Shown here one piece after another: positions 49,538 through 58,434 of a stretch of DNA of 64,000 nucleotides. The notes under the pieces are model-generated. The model was not told the DNA's origin, searched no databases, and was given only the letters and a program-made list of their open reading frames with translations. Source of the stretch: Dyadobacter endophyticus. GTDB taxonomy: Bacteria; Bacteroidota; Bacteroidia; Cytophagales; Spirosomataceae. The DNA is taken from positions 434,001 to 498,000 of the forward strand of contig NZ_BMIA01000004.1 in assembly GCF_014641595.1 (NCBI RefSeq). The letters run 5' to 3'. The first letter of the stretch is position 1, and each line of letters begins with the position of its first letter. A program made the position numbers and the translations under genes.

Positions 49538-51067
49538 ATGAATCGTATTTCATTAGCTCAGATCGAGCAGTATGCTTTTGAAAAGAAGGAATTTATCTTA
49601 GCCGAAGACGCCCTCCATCAAGTATCCCAATCGTTTGCCTTTTTAACGAATTTCTCCAAAGACAAAATCATATATGGTATCAATACCGGTTTTGGCCCGA
49701 TGGCGCAATACCGTATTGAAACCGACCAGCTCAATAATCTGCAATACAACCTGATCCGCAGCCATTCGAGCGGGGTAGGGAAGCCGCTGAACGAGATATA
49801 TGCGCGCAGCGTGATGCTCGCGCGCCTGAATTCTTTTTTGCAGGCAAATTCAGGCGTTAGTACGGCGGTTATCAAGCAGCTGGTCACATTTTTGAATAAT
49901 GGTGTTGTGCCCGAAATTTTCGAACACGGCAGTGTGGGCGCAAGCGGCGACCTGGTTCAGCTTTCGCATTTAGGTTTAAACCTGATTGGCGAAGGGCATG
50001 TGTACGACAATGGCGTGCGCCGCAAAACCGCCGAGGTGCTGGCCGAAAAAGGAATTAAACCGCTCAAAATGGAGCTCCGCGACGGCCTCGGGCTAATCAA
50101 CGGCACCTCCTGTATGACCGGGATGGCGGCCATCAATCTTATTTATGCAAAAAGGTTGGTGCAATGGGCTATTACCGCTTCATCGATGATCAATGAGGCT
50201 ATTGAATCGTTTGATGACTCTTTCTCGAAGCAGCTCAATGCCGTAAAACACCACAAAGGTCAGCAGGTGGTAGCGCAGCATATGCGCGATTTCGTGGCAG
50301 GCAGCGGGCTCATCCGCAGCCGCGAAGAGCTGTTCCGCGATGATACAGCCATGCTGAAAACCGAATTTGAAAGAAAAATACAGGAATACTATTCGATCCG
50401 CTGCGTGCCGCAAATCCTCGGCCCGGTGCTGGATACGATCCAATATGCGCAGGAAGTGGTTGAAAATGAGTTGAATTCAACCAACGATAATCCCATCGTG
50501 CGGCCGGAAGACAATAACGTTTTCCACGGCGGCAACTTCCACGGCGATTATATTTCGCTGGAAATGGATAAGGTAAAACTGGTGCTTACAAAGCTGACAA
50601 TGCTGATGGAACGCCAGCTCAACTTTTTGATGAACAGTAAGTTGAACGGTAAATTCCCGCCATTCCTCAATGCAGGGACCTGGGGGTTAAACTTCGGTTT
50701 CCAGGGCGTACAGTTTACCGCTACTTCCACAACAGCAGAAAGCCAGGCATTGTCTACGTCCGTTTATGTTCACAGCATTCCGAACAATAACGACAACCAG
50801 GATATCGTAAGCATGGGTACTAATTCGGCGGTAATCGCGAAGCAGGTGCTTGAAAACTCGTTCCAGGTAATGGCGATCCACGTGATGGCGATCTGCCAGG
50901 CGATCGATCTGCTGCATCCCGAGGAGAAGGAAAAACTTTCACCAAATGCGAAATCGGTTTACGGACAGATTCGCCGGCACGCGCAATTTGTAACGGACGA
51001 CGTCCCGCAATCGGAGAGCATTGCTGCTGTTTTTGAATACATTAAAGAAACCCCATTTCACTTATGA
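49538..51067 (+). CDS. Tyrosine ammonia-lyase (HAL/PAL/TAL family)
   Basis: 509 residues. The MIO cofactor triad is Ala135-Ser136-Gly137 in HGSVGASGDLVQLSHLG. YGINTGFGPMAQYRIE, YNLIRSHSSGVGKPL, YYSIRCVPQILGPVL and NFHGDYISLEMDKVK closely resemble the Flavobacterium johnsoniae tyrosine ammonia-lyase as I recall it, more than ordinary histidase. The enzyme turns tyrosine into p-coumarate, the starter for aryl-polyene chains. First gene of the plus arm; the reductase gene start overlaps its end by 4 bp. Confidence 0.9.
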   Translation: MNRISLAQIEQYAFEKKEFILAEDALHQVSQSFAFLTNFSKDKIIYGINTGFGPMAQYRIETDQLNNLQYNLIRSHSSGVGKPLNEIYARSVMLARLNSFLQANSGVSTAVIKQLVTFLNNGVVPEIFEHGSVGASGDLVQLSHLGLNLIGEGHVYDNGVRRKTAEVLAEKGIKPLKMELRDGLGLINGTSCMTGMAAINLIYAKRLVQWAITASSMINEAIESFDDSFSKQLNAVKHHKGQQVVAQHMRDFVAGSGLIRSREELFRDDTAMLKTEFERKIQEYYSIRCVPQILGPVLDTIQYAQEVVENELNSTNDNPIVRPEDNNVFHGGNFHGDYISLEMDKVKLVLTKLTMLMERQLNFLMNSKLNGKFPPFLNAGTWGLNFGFQGVQFTATSTTAESQALSTSVYVHSIPNNNDNQDIVSMGTNSAVIAKQVLENSFQVMAIHVMAICQAIDLLHPEEKEKLSPNAKSVYGQIRRHAQFVTDDVPQSESIAAVFEYIKETPFHL

Positions 51068-51795
51068 ATTGCGCATTGGTAACCGGTGCATCCCGGGGAC
51101 TTGGCAGGGCCATCGCGGTCCAGCTGGCCAAGGACCACGGTTTATATATATTGATTAATTATGCGTCCAATCAGGCCGCCGCGGAAGAGACACTGGCTGA
51201 GATCCAGGCGAACGGCGGTGCCGGCGAGCTTCTGCATTTCAATGTGCAGCACAAGGCGGAAGTGGATGCGGCGTTGAACAGCTGGCGGGAAAAGAACGAA
51301 GACAAGTTCATCGGTGTTTTAGTGAACAATGCCGGCATTACCCGCGACGGGCTGTTTATGTGGATGCCGGAAAAAGATTGGGACGATGTTTTGGATATCT
51401 CGACCAAAGGCCTTTATAACGTAACCCAGAACGCGATCCAGCAAATGCTGCGTAAACGTGCAGGCCGCATTGTGAACATCGCTTCGGTGTCGGGCATGAA
51501 AGGCGTAGCCGGGCAGGTTAATTATTCGGCTGCCAAAGGTGCCATCATTGCTGCTACGAAATCGTTGGCCCAGGAGGTTGCCAAGCGGAAAATCACCGTG
51601 AATGCCGTGGCGCCGGGTTTTATCACGAGCGACATGACGAAAGATCTCAATGAGGACGAGCTGAAACAAATGATACCGATGAACCGTTTTGGCAAAGCAG
51701 AGGAAGTGGCGCACCTAGTGAGTTTCCTGGTTTCCGACAAGGCCGCTTACATTACGGGCGAGGTAATTAATATCAACGGAGGAATTTATTCATAG
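51064..51795 (+). CDS. 3-oxoacyl-ACP reductase, FabG-like
   Basis: 243 residues of the short-chain dehydrogenase family. NADP-binding site TGASRGLGRAIAVQLAK; catalytic Ser-Tyr-Lys in IASVSGMKGVAGQ and NYSAAKGAIIAATKS; NNAGITRDGLFMWM after the fourth strand. It reduces the keto group after each elongation step of the polyene chain, before dehydration. Overlaps the tyrosine ammonia-lyase gene by 4 bp and is followed by a ketosynthase after 3 bp. Confidence 0.92.
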   Translation: MNCALVTGASRGLGRAIAVQLAKDHGLYILINYASNQAAAEETLAEIQANGGAGELLHFNVQHKAEVDAALNSWREKNEDKFIGVLVNNAGITRDGLFMWMPEKDWDDVLDISTKGLYNVTQNAIQQMLRKRAGRIVNIASVSGMKGVAGQVNYSAAKGAIIAATKSLAQEVAKRKITVNAVAPGFITSDMTKDLNEDELKQMIPMNRFGKAEEVAHLVSFLVSDKAAYITGEVININGGIYS

Positions 51796-51798
51796 TCC

Positions 51799-53016
51799 AT
51801 GAGCCAAAGGGTTGTTATCACTGGTATCGGCATTTATTCCTGCCTGGGCAAAAACCTGGGTGAGGTTACGCAGTCGTTGTATGCCGGTAAAAGTGGTATC
51901 GTGTTCGATCAGGTCCGGAAAGACTTTGGTTTCCGCTCTGCGCTCACCGGCATGGTGCAGGAGCCCGACCTGAAAAACTATCTCTCGCGCCGTCAGCGCG
52001 TAGGTATGCACCAGCCCGCGTTGTATGCGTATATGGCTACGCACGAAGCGCTCGCATTGTCGGGCCTCGACATCGATTTCCTCGAAACGACGGAAACCGG
52101 CATTATTTACGGCAACGACAGCACTGCGGCATCGGTGGTCGAGGCAGTAGACAAAGTCCGTGAAAAGCATGATACGACGCTGATCGGCAGCGGTGCCATT
52201 TTTCAGAACATGAACAGCACCGTGAACATGAACCTTTCGACGATTTTCAAGCTGAAAGGAATCAATTTTACACTGAGCGCAGCTTGCGCATCGGGTTCGC
52301 ATTCGATCGGAATGGGTTACCTGATGATCAGCCAGGGCTTGCAGGAGCGCGTAATATGCGGGGGAGCGCAGGAGATCAATTCATCGGCTATGGCCAGTTT
52401 TGATGGATTGGGTACATTCTCGGTCCGCGAATCGGAGCCTGAGAAAGCATCCCGCCCCTTCGACCGCGACCGCGACGGGCTGATCCCGAGCGGTGGTGCG
52501 GCCACGGTGATTCTCGAATCCTACGAGGCTGCCGTAAAACGCGGTGCGCCCATATTAGCCGAACTCATCGGTTACGGCTTCTCTTCCAATGGCGACCATA
52601 TTTCCAATCCGAGTATCGACGGCCAGACGCGTTCGCTTCAAATGGCGTTGAAACAGGCAGGTATTACCACCGGCGAGGTCGACTACATCAACGCACACGC
52701 CACATCCACGCCTGTCGGTGACGGCAGTGAAGCGCGGGCGATTTACGAGGTATTCGGCGGCGATGTGCCCGTAAGTTCCACCAAGTCGATGACCGGCCAT
52801 GAATGCTGGATGGCGGGGGCGAGCGAGATCGTTTATTCCCTGCTCATGATGCAGAACTCGTTCATAGCGCCCAATATCAACTTCGAAAACCCGGACGAGG
52901 ATTCTGCCAAAATCAATATCATTCCCGAAACCAGGGAGCAACAAATCAACTGTTTTCTTTCCAATTCGTTCGGCTTCGGCGGGACCAATTCAACGCTGAT
53001 CGTGAAGAAGATCTGA
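51799..53016 (+). CDS. Beta-ketoacyl-ACP synthase, FabF-type (catalytic)
   Basis: 405 residues with the complete triad Cys163 (SAACASGSHSIG), His300 (NAHATSTPVGD) and His334 (MTGHECWMAGASE). It is nearest in form to FabF/FabB and likely carries out chain elongation of the aryl-polyene. GFGGTNSTLIVKKI closes the protein as in all KAS I/II enzymes. An internal promoter-like region (53017-53285) separates it from the ACP gene, so the ACP and following genes may be transcribed independently as well. Confidence 0.92.
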   Translation: MSQRVVITGIGIYSCLGKNLGEVTQSLYAGKSGIVFDQVRKDFGFRSALTGMVQEPDLKNYLSRRQRVGMHQPALYAYMATHEALALSGLDIDFLETTETGIIYGNDSTAASVVEAVDKVREKHDTTLIGSGAIFQNMNSTVNMNLSTIFKLKGINFTLSAACASGSHSIGMGYLMISQGLQERVICGGAQEINSSAMASFDGLGTFSVRESEPEKASRPFDRDRDGLIPSGGAATVILESYEAAVKRGAPILAELIGYGFSSNGDHISNPSIDGQTRSLQMALKQAGITTGEVDYINAHATSTPVGDGSEARAIYEVFGGDVPVSSTKSMTGHECWMAGASEIVYSLLMMQNSFIAPNINFENPDEDSAKINIIPETREQQINCFLSNSFGFGGTNSTLIVKKI

Positions 53017-53251
53017 CCGCGGGTAAGTAGCATTCAGGCTTCCAACAGGGTCTCCAATGAGTCTCCGACTGGGTCACATTACTACTACAACTTCGTGAAC
53101 GGCGGTGCGCCGCCATGCGAAATTTTGTATTTTTGTTAACCTCCAATATTCCATCCGTCAACCGAAATGATTTCCAATGGAATTTATTGTGTAAAGGGTG
53201 ACTTTTATTTGAAAATTTGGGAATATTTTTAAACTATCAGGAAGAATAAAC

Positions 53252-53259
53252 TAATTTTG
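53252..53259 (+). promoter_or_regulatory. Probable internal -7 element before the ACP gene
   Basis: TAATTTTG is a perfect TAnnTTTG. The -33 region has TTTT (53227-53230) at a 21-base spacer. Start near 53266 would fall just after a possible ATG at 53265, which is why the ATG at 53286 is preferred for the ACP. A second TATTTTTG occurs at 53128-53135. The region 53017-53251 also holds a GGCGG-TGCG-CCGCC stem (53101-53114) but no T-tract directly after it. Confidence 0.4.
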
Positions 53260-53285
53260 CAGCTATGTATGCTAACGATGTTAAA

Positions 53286-53531
53286 ATGAGTTGGGAAGAA
53301 GTTATTGAAGAGACCAGAGATTTTTTATCTGAGGAATTTGAGGTGGACCGGGATTTGATTCTTCCTGAAAACAGTTTGAAAGACACGCTGGATCTGGACA
53401 GTCTCGACTACGTAGACCTGGTTGTGCTCATCGACGAAAACCTCAATATCAAGCTCACTGGTGAAGATTTCAAAGAGATTGTGACGTTCGGTGATTTCTA
53501 TCAGCTTGTCCGCAAGAAACTCGCATTGTAA
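53286..53531 (+). CDS. Acyl carrier protein 1
   Basis: 81 residues from the ATG at 53286 (MSWEEVIEETRDFLSEEF); the ATG at 53265 lies before the predicted transcript start. Phosphopantetheine attaches to Ser39 in LDLDSLDYVDLVVLI (Ser46 counting from 53265). Acidic, helical, one domain. It carries the coumaroyl or growing polyene chain. Next gene starts 3 bp later. Confidence 0.9.
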   Translation: MSWEEVIEETRDFLSEEFEVDRDLILPENSLKDTLDLDSLDYVDLVVLIDENLNIKLTGEDFKEIVTFGDFYQLVRKKLAL

Positions 53532-53533
53532 GA

Positions 53534-54400
53534 ATGAGCCGTTGGGACGGTAAGACCAAAGGATCGTTAACGGGTTACAAAATTTTCCTGTTTTTTATCA
53601 ATACCCTGGGGCTGGGGTTTGCCTACGGGCTCCTGCGGGCGGTTACTTATTACTATTATCTGTTTGCAGCAAAGCCCAGGAGGGCCTTGCTGGATTTTTA
53701 CCAGAATACCCTTCATATTACATCTTCCGATGCCAGAAAAATGGCACGCCGGAATTTCTATATTTTCGGGCAAACGCTCGTCGACCGGGCCGCGTTCCTG
53801 CTGGGGAAGGACCGGGAATTCTCCCACATTTTTGAAAACGAACAATACCTGATCGACATCCGCAACGCAGGAAAAGGTGGCATTTTGCTCAGCGCGCATG
53901 TAGGCAACTGGGAAACCGCCGGTAACCTGCTGAAAGGCCGCATTACCCCGACGATCAACATCGTCATGCTGGATGCCGAGGTGGAAAACATCAAAAAATA
54001 CATGGACTTGTCCACCGGTGGCTCGCGGTTCAGGGTAATTGCGATCAAGGACGATCTTTCACACATCATATCGATCCGCAACGCGTTGGTCAACAACGAA
54101 TTCGTTGCCATTCATGCAGACCGTTACCTGGAAGGCGCCAAATACGTCGAGATGGACTTCCTGGGACGCAAAGCCAAATTTCCTTACGGTCCCTTCGTAA
54201 TTGCTTCCAAGTTCAATGCGCCGGTTACGTTCGTCTTCGCGGCCAAGGATGGCAAGTTCAGCTACCATTTAAGTGCAACGAAGCCCATTGAGGAGAAAAT
54301 GAAACCGGAGGAAATCGCGCGCCTGTACGTGGACGAGCTGGAACGGAAAGTGAAGGCATTCCCGGAGCAATGGTTTAATTATTTTAATTTCTTTCAATAA
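53534..54400 (+). CDS. LpxL/HtrB-like lipid acyltransferase
   Basis: 288 residues with one N-terminal hydrophobic stretch and the H-x4-E active site in SAHVGNWETAGNLL; also RYLEGAKYVEMDFLGRKAKFP as in lauroyl acyltransferases. Members transfer acyl chains from ACP to a hydroxyl group. In flexirubin-type clusters it probably esterifies the aryl-polyene to its alcohol or lipid partner. Its last base is the first base of the next ATG. Confidence 0.87.
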   Translation: MSRWDGKTKGSLTGYKIFLFFINTLGLGFAYGLLRAVTYYYYLFAAKPRRALLDFYQNTLHITSSDARKMARRNFYIFGQTLVDRAAFLLGKDREFSHIFENEQYLIDIRNAGKGGILLSAHVGNWETAGNLLKGRITPTINIVMLDAEVENIKKYMDLSTGGSRFRVIAIKDDLSHIISIRNALVNNEFVAIHADRYLEGAKYVEMDFLGRKAKFPYGPFVIASKFNAPVTFVFAAKDGKFSYHLSATKPIEEKMKPEEIARLYVDELERKVKAFPEQWFNYFNFFQ

Positions 54401-54819
54401 TGCTTGTCGCCAAAGAGGCTATCACCGACTATATCCCGCACCGCGCCCCATTTGTGATGGTCGGTAACCTGGTTAGCGCTACGCGTGAGCGGTTCGAGTC
54501 GGATTTTGAAATCGCAGGCGACAATGTGTTGGTTCGCGATGGATTTTTTCAGGAAACAGGGCTGATCGAGCATATGGCTCAGACTTGCGCGGCGTCGTTC
54601 GGCTACCTTGACAAGGAAGAGGGGAGAGCACCAAAAATCGGTTTTATCGGCGCCGTCAGCAAAGTGCTTGTGACTGAGTTACCTCCCGTTGGTGCGACCA
54701 TCCACACCGTTGTAACACCCTTGCACCAGTTGGGAAATATTTACCTTGTGAAGGGCGAAAGTTCATTGGATGGCCGTATATTGCTGGGATGTGAACTAAA
54801 AATCGTAGTAAGCGAGTAA
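54400..54819 (+). CDS. 3-hydroxyacyl-ACP dehydratase, FabZ-like (hotdog)
   Basis: 139 residues, one hotdog domain. ITDYIPHRAPFVMVGNLVSA corresponds to the FabZ segment with its catalytic His, and GLIEHMAQTCAASFGYLD holds the catalytic Glu. It removes water from the 3-hydroxyacyl chain, forming the trans double bonds of the polyene. It shares no intergenic space with the acyltransferase gene. Confidence 0.85.
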   Translation: MLVAKEAITDYIPHRAPFVMVGNLVSATRERFESDFEIAGDNVLVRDGFFQETGLIEHMAQTCAASFGYLDKEEGRAPKIGFIGAVSKVLVTELPPVGATIHTVVTPLHQLGNIYLVKGESSLDGRILLGCELKIVVSE

Positions 54820-54825
54820 CCCCTA

Positions 54826-55251
54826 ATGACTGATTGCATGATTTCTTCCGAGATAGATATAGATATCCGATTCAGCGAAACCGATGCCATGGGCGTGGTT
54901 TGGCACGGCAACTATCTGAAATTTTTTGAAGACGGCAGGGAGGCTTTTGGGAGAAAATACGGACTGGAATATTTGCAAATTCACGAAAAGGGATTTGTGA
55001 CGCCGATCGTCAAATCGGAGATCGATCATAAAGCGCCTGTTTATTACGGACAGGCCATCAAAGTCATTACCAGGTATATCCCTGCCAAATCGGCCAAGAT
55101 CCAGTTTGAATACGAGGTGATCAACCTCACCACCGGGCAGCTTTGCGCTACGGGCAAAACGATGCAGGTATTCCTCGACCGCGAGTCACGCGAGCTGGAA
55201 CTGATTTCGCCGGATTTTTACAAGGAATGGAAAGCGCAGTACGACCTATGA
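54826..55251 (+). CDS. Acyl-CoA/ACP thioesterase, YbgC-like (hotdog)
   Basis: 141 residues (Met5 at 54838 is another start). The YbgC signature ETDAMGVVWHGNYLKFFEDGRE contains the catalytic Asp and the following HGNY segment. It may release the finished polyene acid or clear misloaded ACPs. It starts 6 bp after the dehydratase and ends in ATGA shared with the next ketosynthase. Confidence 0.88.
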   Translation: MTDCMISSEIDIDIRFSETDAMGVVWHGNYLKFFEDGREAFGRKYGLEYLQIHEKGFVTPIVKSEIDHKAPVYYGQAIKVITRYIPAKSAKIQFEYEVINLTTGQLCATGKTMQVFLDRESRELELISPDFYKEWKAQYDL

Positions 55252-56330
55252 TTTACATTGGTGCCGAGGTCATCGTGAGCCCGCTGGGCGACAATGCGGA
55301 GGATAACTGGCAGGCGCTTGTTGAAAACCGCAGTGGTATTGCGCTGGTACCCTCGGCAGGATTCAATCAGGAAGATATTCATTTAGCCAAAATAGCGGGA
55401 CTGAATGGTCCGTTGCGCTTTCAGCAACTGGTAATCAAAGTATTATCTGCGCTTGAAGCGCGAATAGATGCTTCCATCTTAACTTCCGACCGCACAATCG
55501 TATTGATCAGCTCCACCAAAGGCGCGCTGGACGACAACCTGCACGATCAGTTCAGCGAAACCTGCATTGCGGTAATGCAGCAGTTCGGCCTGGCGCATTT
55601 ACCGATGGTGATTTCCAATGCGTGTATTTCGGGCGTACTAACCTTGAATGTGGCCGGGAAAATGATTGAAGCCGATCAGTATGAGCATGTTATCGTGATC
55701 GGCTGCGACGTGGCCTCCGATTTCGTGTTGTATGGTTTCCAATCTCTTTTTGCCGTAAGCGACAAGCCTTGCGCACCGTTCGACGCGGCGCGGAAGGGCA
55801 TTACATTAGGAGAAGGTTGTGGAGCTGCATTGGTTTCAGCCGCAAAATCGGCTTTCAAAAATGCGCCATTGCAGCTGCTCACAGGCACGAGCGCGAACGA
55901 CGCGAACCATATTTCCGGGCCGTCACGCACAGGCGAGGGGCTGGTAAGAAGCATATTGAAGACGTTGAGATATAATGACGTGCTGGGAGACGAAATCGAT
56001 TTCATTTCAGCTCATGGAACGGGAACCATATTTAATGACGAAATGGAGTCCATAGCATTCAGTAGTCTGAATCTTTCGCATATTCCACTAAATAGTCTGA
56101 AAGGTTATTATGGGCATACACTCGGAGCCGCGGGTGTGATCGAAACGGCCGTTTGCATGCAAATGATGCGGAATAGTATGCTAATCAAAAGTGCGGGCTA
56201 CCGCGATGCGGGCACGTCCCAACCTTTGAATATCATTCTAGAAAACGAACCGAAAAAACTGCGGACGATCCTCAAAACGGCCTCGGGCTTCGGCGGGGGT
56301 AATGCTTCATTGATGATCAGGGATTTATGA
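55248..56330 (+). CDS. Beta-ketoacyl-ACP synthase (catalytic), pigment cluster
   Basis: 360 residues from the ATG at 55248, which shares ATGA with the preceding stop. The open frame extends further upstream but those residues are translated from the thioesterase in another frame. Catalytic residues Cys126 (ISNACISGVLT), His256 (SAHGTGTIFND) and His290 (YYGHTLGAAG). More divergent than the other two catalytic ketosynthases and about 40 residues shorter. The next gene starts within its ATGA-type end. Confidence 0.88.
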   Translation: MIYIGAEVIVSPLGDNAEDNWQALVENRSGIALVPSAGFNQEDIHLAKIAGLNGPLRFQQLVIKVLSALEARIDASILTSDRTIVLISSTKGALDDNLHDQFSETCIAVMQQFGLAHLPMVISNACISGVLTLNVAGKMIEADQYEHVIVIGCDVASDFVLYGFQSLFAVSDKPCAPFDAARKGITLGEGCGAALVSAAKSAFKNAPLQLLTGTSANDANHISGPSRTGEGLVRSILKTLRYNDVLGDEIDFISAHGTGTIFNDEMESIAFSSLNLSHIPLNSLKGYYGHTLGAAGVIETAVCMQMMRNSMLIKSAGYRDAGTSQPLNIILENEPKKLRTILKTASGFGGGNASLMIRDL

Positions 56331-56953
56331 AAATGATTACGGCATATTGCAACCTGCGGGCCGACGAATGCCTTGTGAACGGCGAAGTGGTCGCGCGGCG
56401 CGATGCAGGTTCGGAAGATTCCTGGTTCAAGCAGATTTACCGGCAGCTGGACCTGGGATATCCCAAGTTTTACAAAATGGATGTGCTGTCACAGGCGGGT
56501 TACCTGGCCATGGAGCTCATCAAAAAGGCTAATCCGGATATTACAGCCGCCTATGCGGATGATGAGATCGCGCTCGTGTTCGCGAATGCATCGTCCAGCG
56601 CGGAGACGGACCGCCGCTTTATGCAAAGCTACGAAACCGGCGGATCGCCGAGCCCGTCACTTTTCGTATATACATTGCCCAACATCGTACTGGGGGAAAT
56701 CGCCATTGCGAACAAATGGTATGGTGAAAATATGTTTGCGGTTTTGCCTAAATTCGCCCCCGGTTTTTACCTGAATTACAGCGAAATACTACTAGCCTCG
56801 GACAGCTGTGCGCTGCTTGGCGGATGGCTCGAAGTGACGGCCGGCAGCACGGATGTATTCCTTTTTATGGTGGAAGAGAGGGAGAATGGAACGGAATTTA
56901 ACAACGGAAACCTCCTTCACCTGTCGCAAACCGGTTTGGTTGCGGCATATTAA
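56327..56953 (+). CDS. Half-length ketosynthase-like protein, pigment cluster
   Basis: 208 residues. Segments such as DEIALVFANASSSAETDRRF and SPSLFVYTLPNIVLGEIAIA match the N-terminal half of ketosynthases (compare PPTSFIQSTHNTMAGQISLS in the gene at 58427). The position of the nucleophile reads YGENMFAVLPKFAPGFY with no Cys, and the protein ends before the two catalytic histidines. It is therefore a thiolase-fold half-domain without catalysis, conserved in order within the cluster. It may scaffold an ACP or another ketosynthase. Confidence 0.75.
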   Translation: MKMITAYCNLRADECLVNGEVVARRDAGSEDSWFKQIYRQLDLGYPKFYKMDVLSQAGYLAMELIKKANPDITAAYADDEIALVFANASSSAETDRRFMQSYETGGSPSPSLFVYTLPNIVLGEIAIANKWYGENMFAVLPKFAPGFYLNYSEILLASDSCALLGGWLEVTAGSTDVFLFMVEERENGTEFNNGNLLHLSQTGLVAAY

Positions 56954-56976
56954 TAGACGCTCAATTAATCAGCAGT

Positions 56977-57237
56977 ATGGATAGTTTAAAAGAAGACCTT
57001 AAAAAACAGATTATCGAACAGCTCAACCTGGAAGATTTAACGGTGGCGGACATCGCGGACGACGCGCTGCTTTTCAACGACCAGGGCCTCGGCCTGGATT
57101 CGATCGACGCGCTCGAACTGATCGTGTTACTTGAAAAATACCACGGTATCCAGCTCACCAACCCGGAAGAGGGTAAGGAAGCCTTCAAGTCGATCGACAC
57201 AATGGCGGCGTACATCAATAAAAGAAAGGCAGCTTAA
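56977..57237 (+). CDS. Acyl carrier protein 2
   Basis: 86 residues with Ser42 in GLGLDSIDALELIVLLEKYH as the phosphopantetheine site. Acidic and single-domain. Clearly different from the ACP at 53286 (different helix I, GLDSID versus LDSLD), so the cluster keeps two carrier proteins, perhaps one for the starter and one for elongation or transfer. It starts 23 bp after the half-length ketosynthase gene. Confidence 0.92.
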   Translation: MDSLKEDLKKQIIEQLNLEDLTVADIADDALLFNDQGLGLDSIDALELIVLLEKYHGIQLTNPEEGKEAFKSIDTMAAYINKRKAA

Positions 57238-57249
57238 CCATCACATCGA

Positions 57250-58434
57250 ATGGGCGTTTGCATTACCGGTATCGGCGTCGTGTCGGCCATTGGCATGTCG
57301 GTGGAGGAGAACCTGAATGCCTTGTGCGAGGGCAGGACGGGCATCGGGCCACTGCGCTATTTGCAGGGGACGAAGGCTTCGTTGGCCGGAGAAGTGAAGG
57401 CGTCCAACGACGACCTGCGCAAGGCATTGAATGTGGGAACGGAATATGTTTCGCGGACTTCCCTGCTTGGTTTGCAGGCCGCGCGCGAAGCATGGGGTGA
57501 TAACAAGCGCTCCGGCGTAATCCGTACCGGTATTATCTCGGCAACGTCCGTGGGGGGGATGGACCGCAGTGAAGTTTTTTACAAAGATTATTTAGCTCAA
57601 AACAACCCCGACTACAAGTTGCTGACCACGCACGACAGCGGCAGTACTACCGAACGCATTGCGAAGGAGCTGGGTATCACGGGTTATATCAATACACTTT
57701 CGACGGCCTGTTCATCGGGCGTCAATGCAATAATGCTGGGTGCGCGACTGATCCTGCAAGGTACACTCGACCGCGTGCTCGTGGGTGGTTCCGATGCATT
57801 GAGCGGCTTTACCATCGATGGTTTCCGGTCGCTGATGATCTACGACGACCAGTGGTGCCGCCCATTCGATGAATCGCGGGCTGGGTTAAACCTGGGCGAG
57901 GGTGCAGGTTTTCTATTGTTGGAAGGAGAAAAGAGCCTAGAATTGACAGGCAACACACCCATTTGCAACGTAAGCGGCTGGGCGAATGCAGCCGACGCAT
58001 ACCATCAAACGGCGTCGTCGCCGGATGGCAAGGGTGCCACGCTGGCAATCGAAAACGCGATCCGGCGTGCAGGAATAGGGCTGAACCAAATCTCGTATGT
58101 GAATGCGCACGGTACCGGCACAAAGAACAACGACCATTCGGAATCGGTGGCTTTGCAAAATGTTTTCGGCGACCGCATTCCGCCATTCAGTTCTACCAAG
58201 GCATTTACAGGCCACACACTGGCGGCCGCGGGGGCGATCGAGGCGGTATTTTCGGTGTTGGCCATCCAAAATAACCTGATTTTCCCAAACCTTAATTACA
58301 ATATGCCAATCGTGGGAACAGGCCTTGTACCGGCAACCCAGCTGGGTACGGACCTGGAAGTGAACGCAGTACTTTCCAATTCATTTGGTTTCGGAGGGAA
58401 TAACTCATCATTGGTTTTGACGAAATATGAATAA
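57250..58434 (+). CDS. Beta-ketoacyl-ACP synthase, FabF-type (catalytic)
   Basis: 394 residues with Cys154 (STACSSGVNAIML), His287 (NAHGTGTKNND) and His322 (FTGHTLAAAGA). A full FabF-like enzyme, probably the main elongating ketosynthase that pairs with the Cys-less protein encoded next, whose start overlaps its end by 8 bp. Tight coupling of a catalytic ketosynthase and a chain-length-factor-like protein is typical of type II polyketide-like systems. Confidence 0.92.
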   Translation: MGVCITGIGVVSAIGMSVEENLNALCEGRTGIGPLRYLQGTKASLAGEVKASNDDLRKALNVGTEYVSRTSLLGLQAAREAWGDNKRSGVIRTGIISATSVGGMDRSEVFYKDYLAQNNPDYKLLTTHDSGSTTERIAKELGITGYINTLSTACSSGVNAIMLGARLILQGTLDRVLVGGSDALSGFTIDGFRSLMIYDDQWCRPFDESRAGLNLGEGAGFLLLEGEKSLELTGNTPICNVSGWANAADAYHQTASSPDGKGATLAIENAIRRAGIGLNQISYVNAHGTGTKNNDHSESVALQNVFGDRIPPFSSTKAFTGHTLAAAGAIEAVFSVLAIQNNLIFPNLNYNMPIVGTGLVPATQLGTDLEVNAVLSNSFGFGGNNSSLVLTKYE

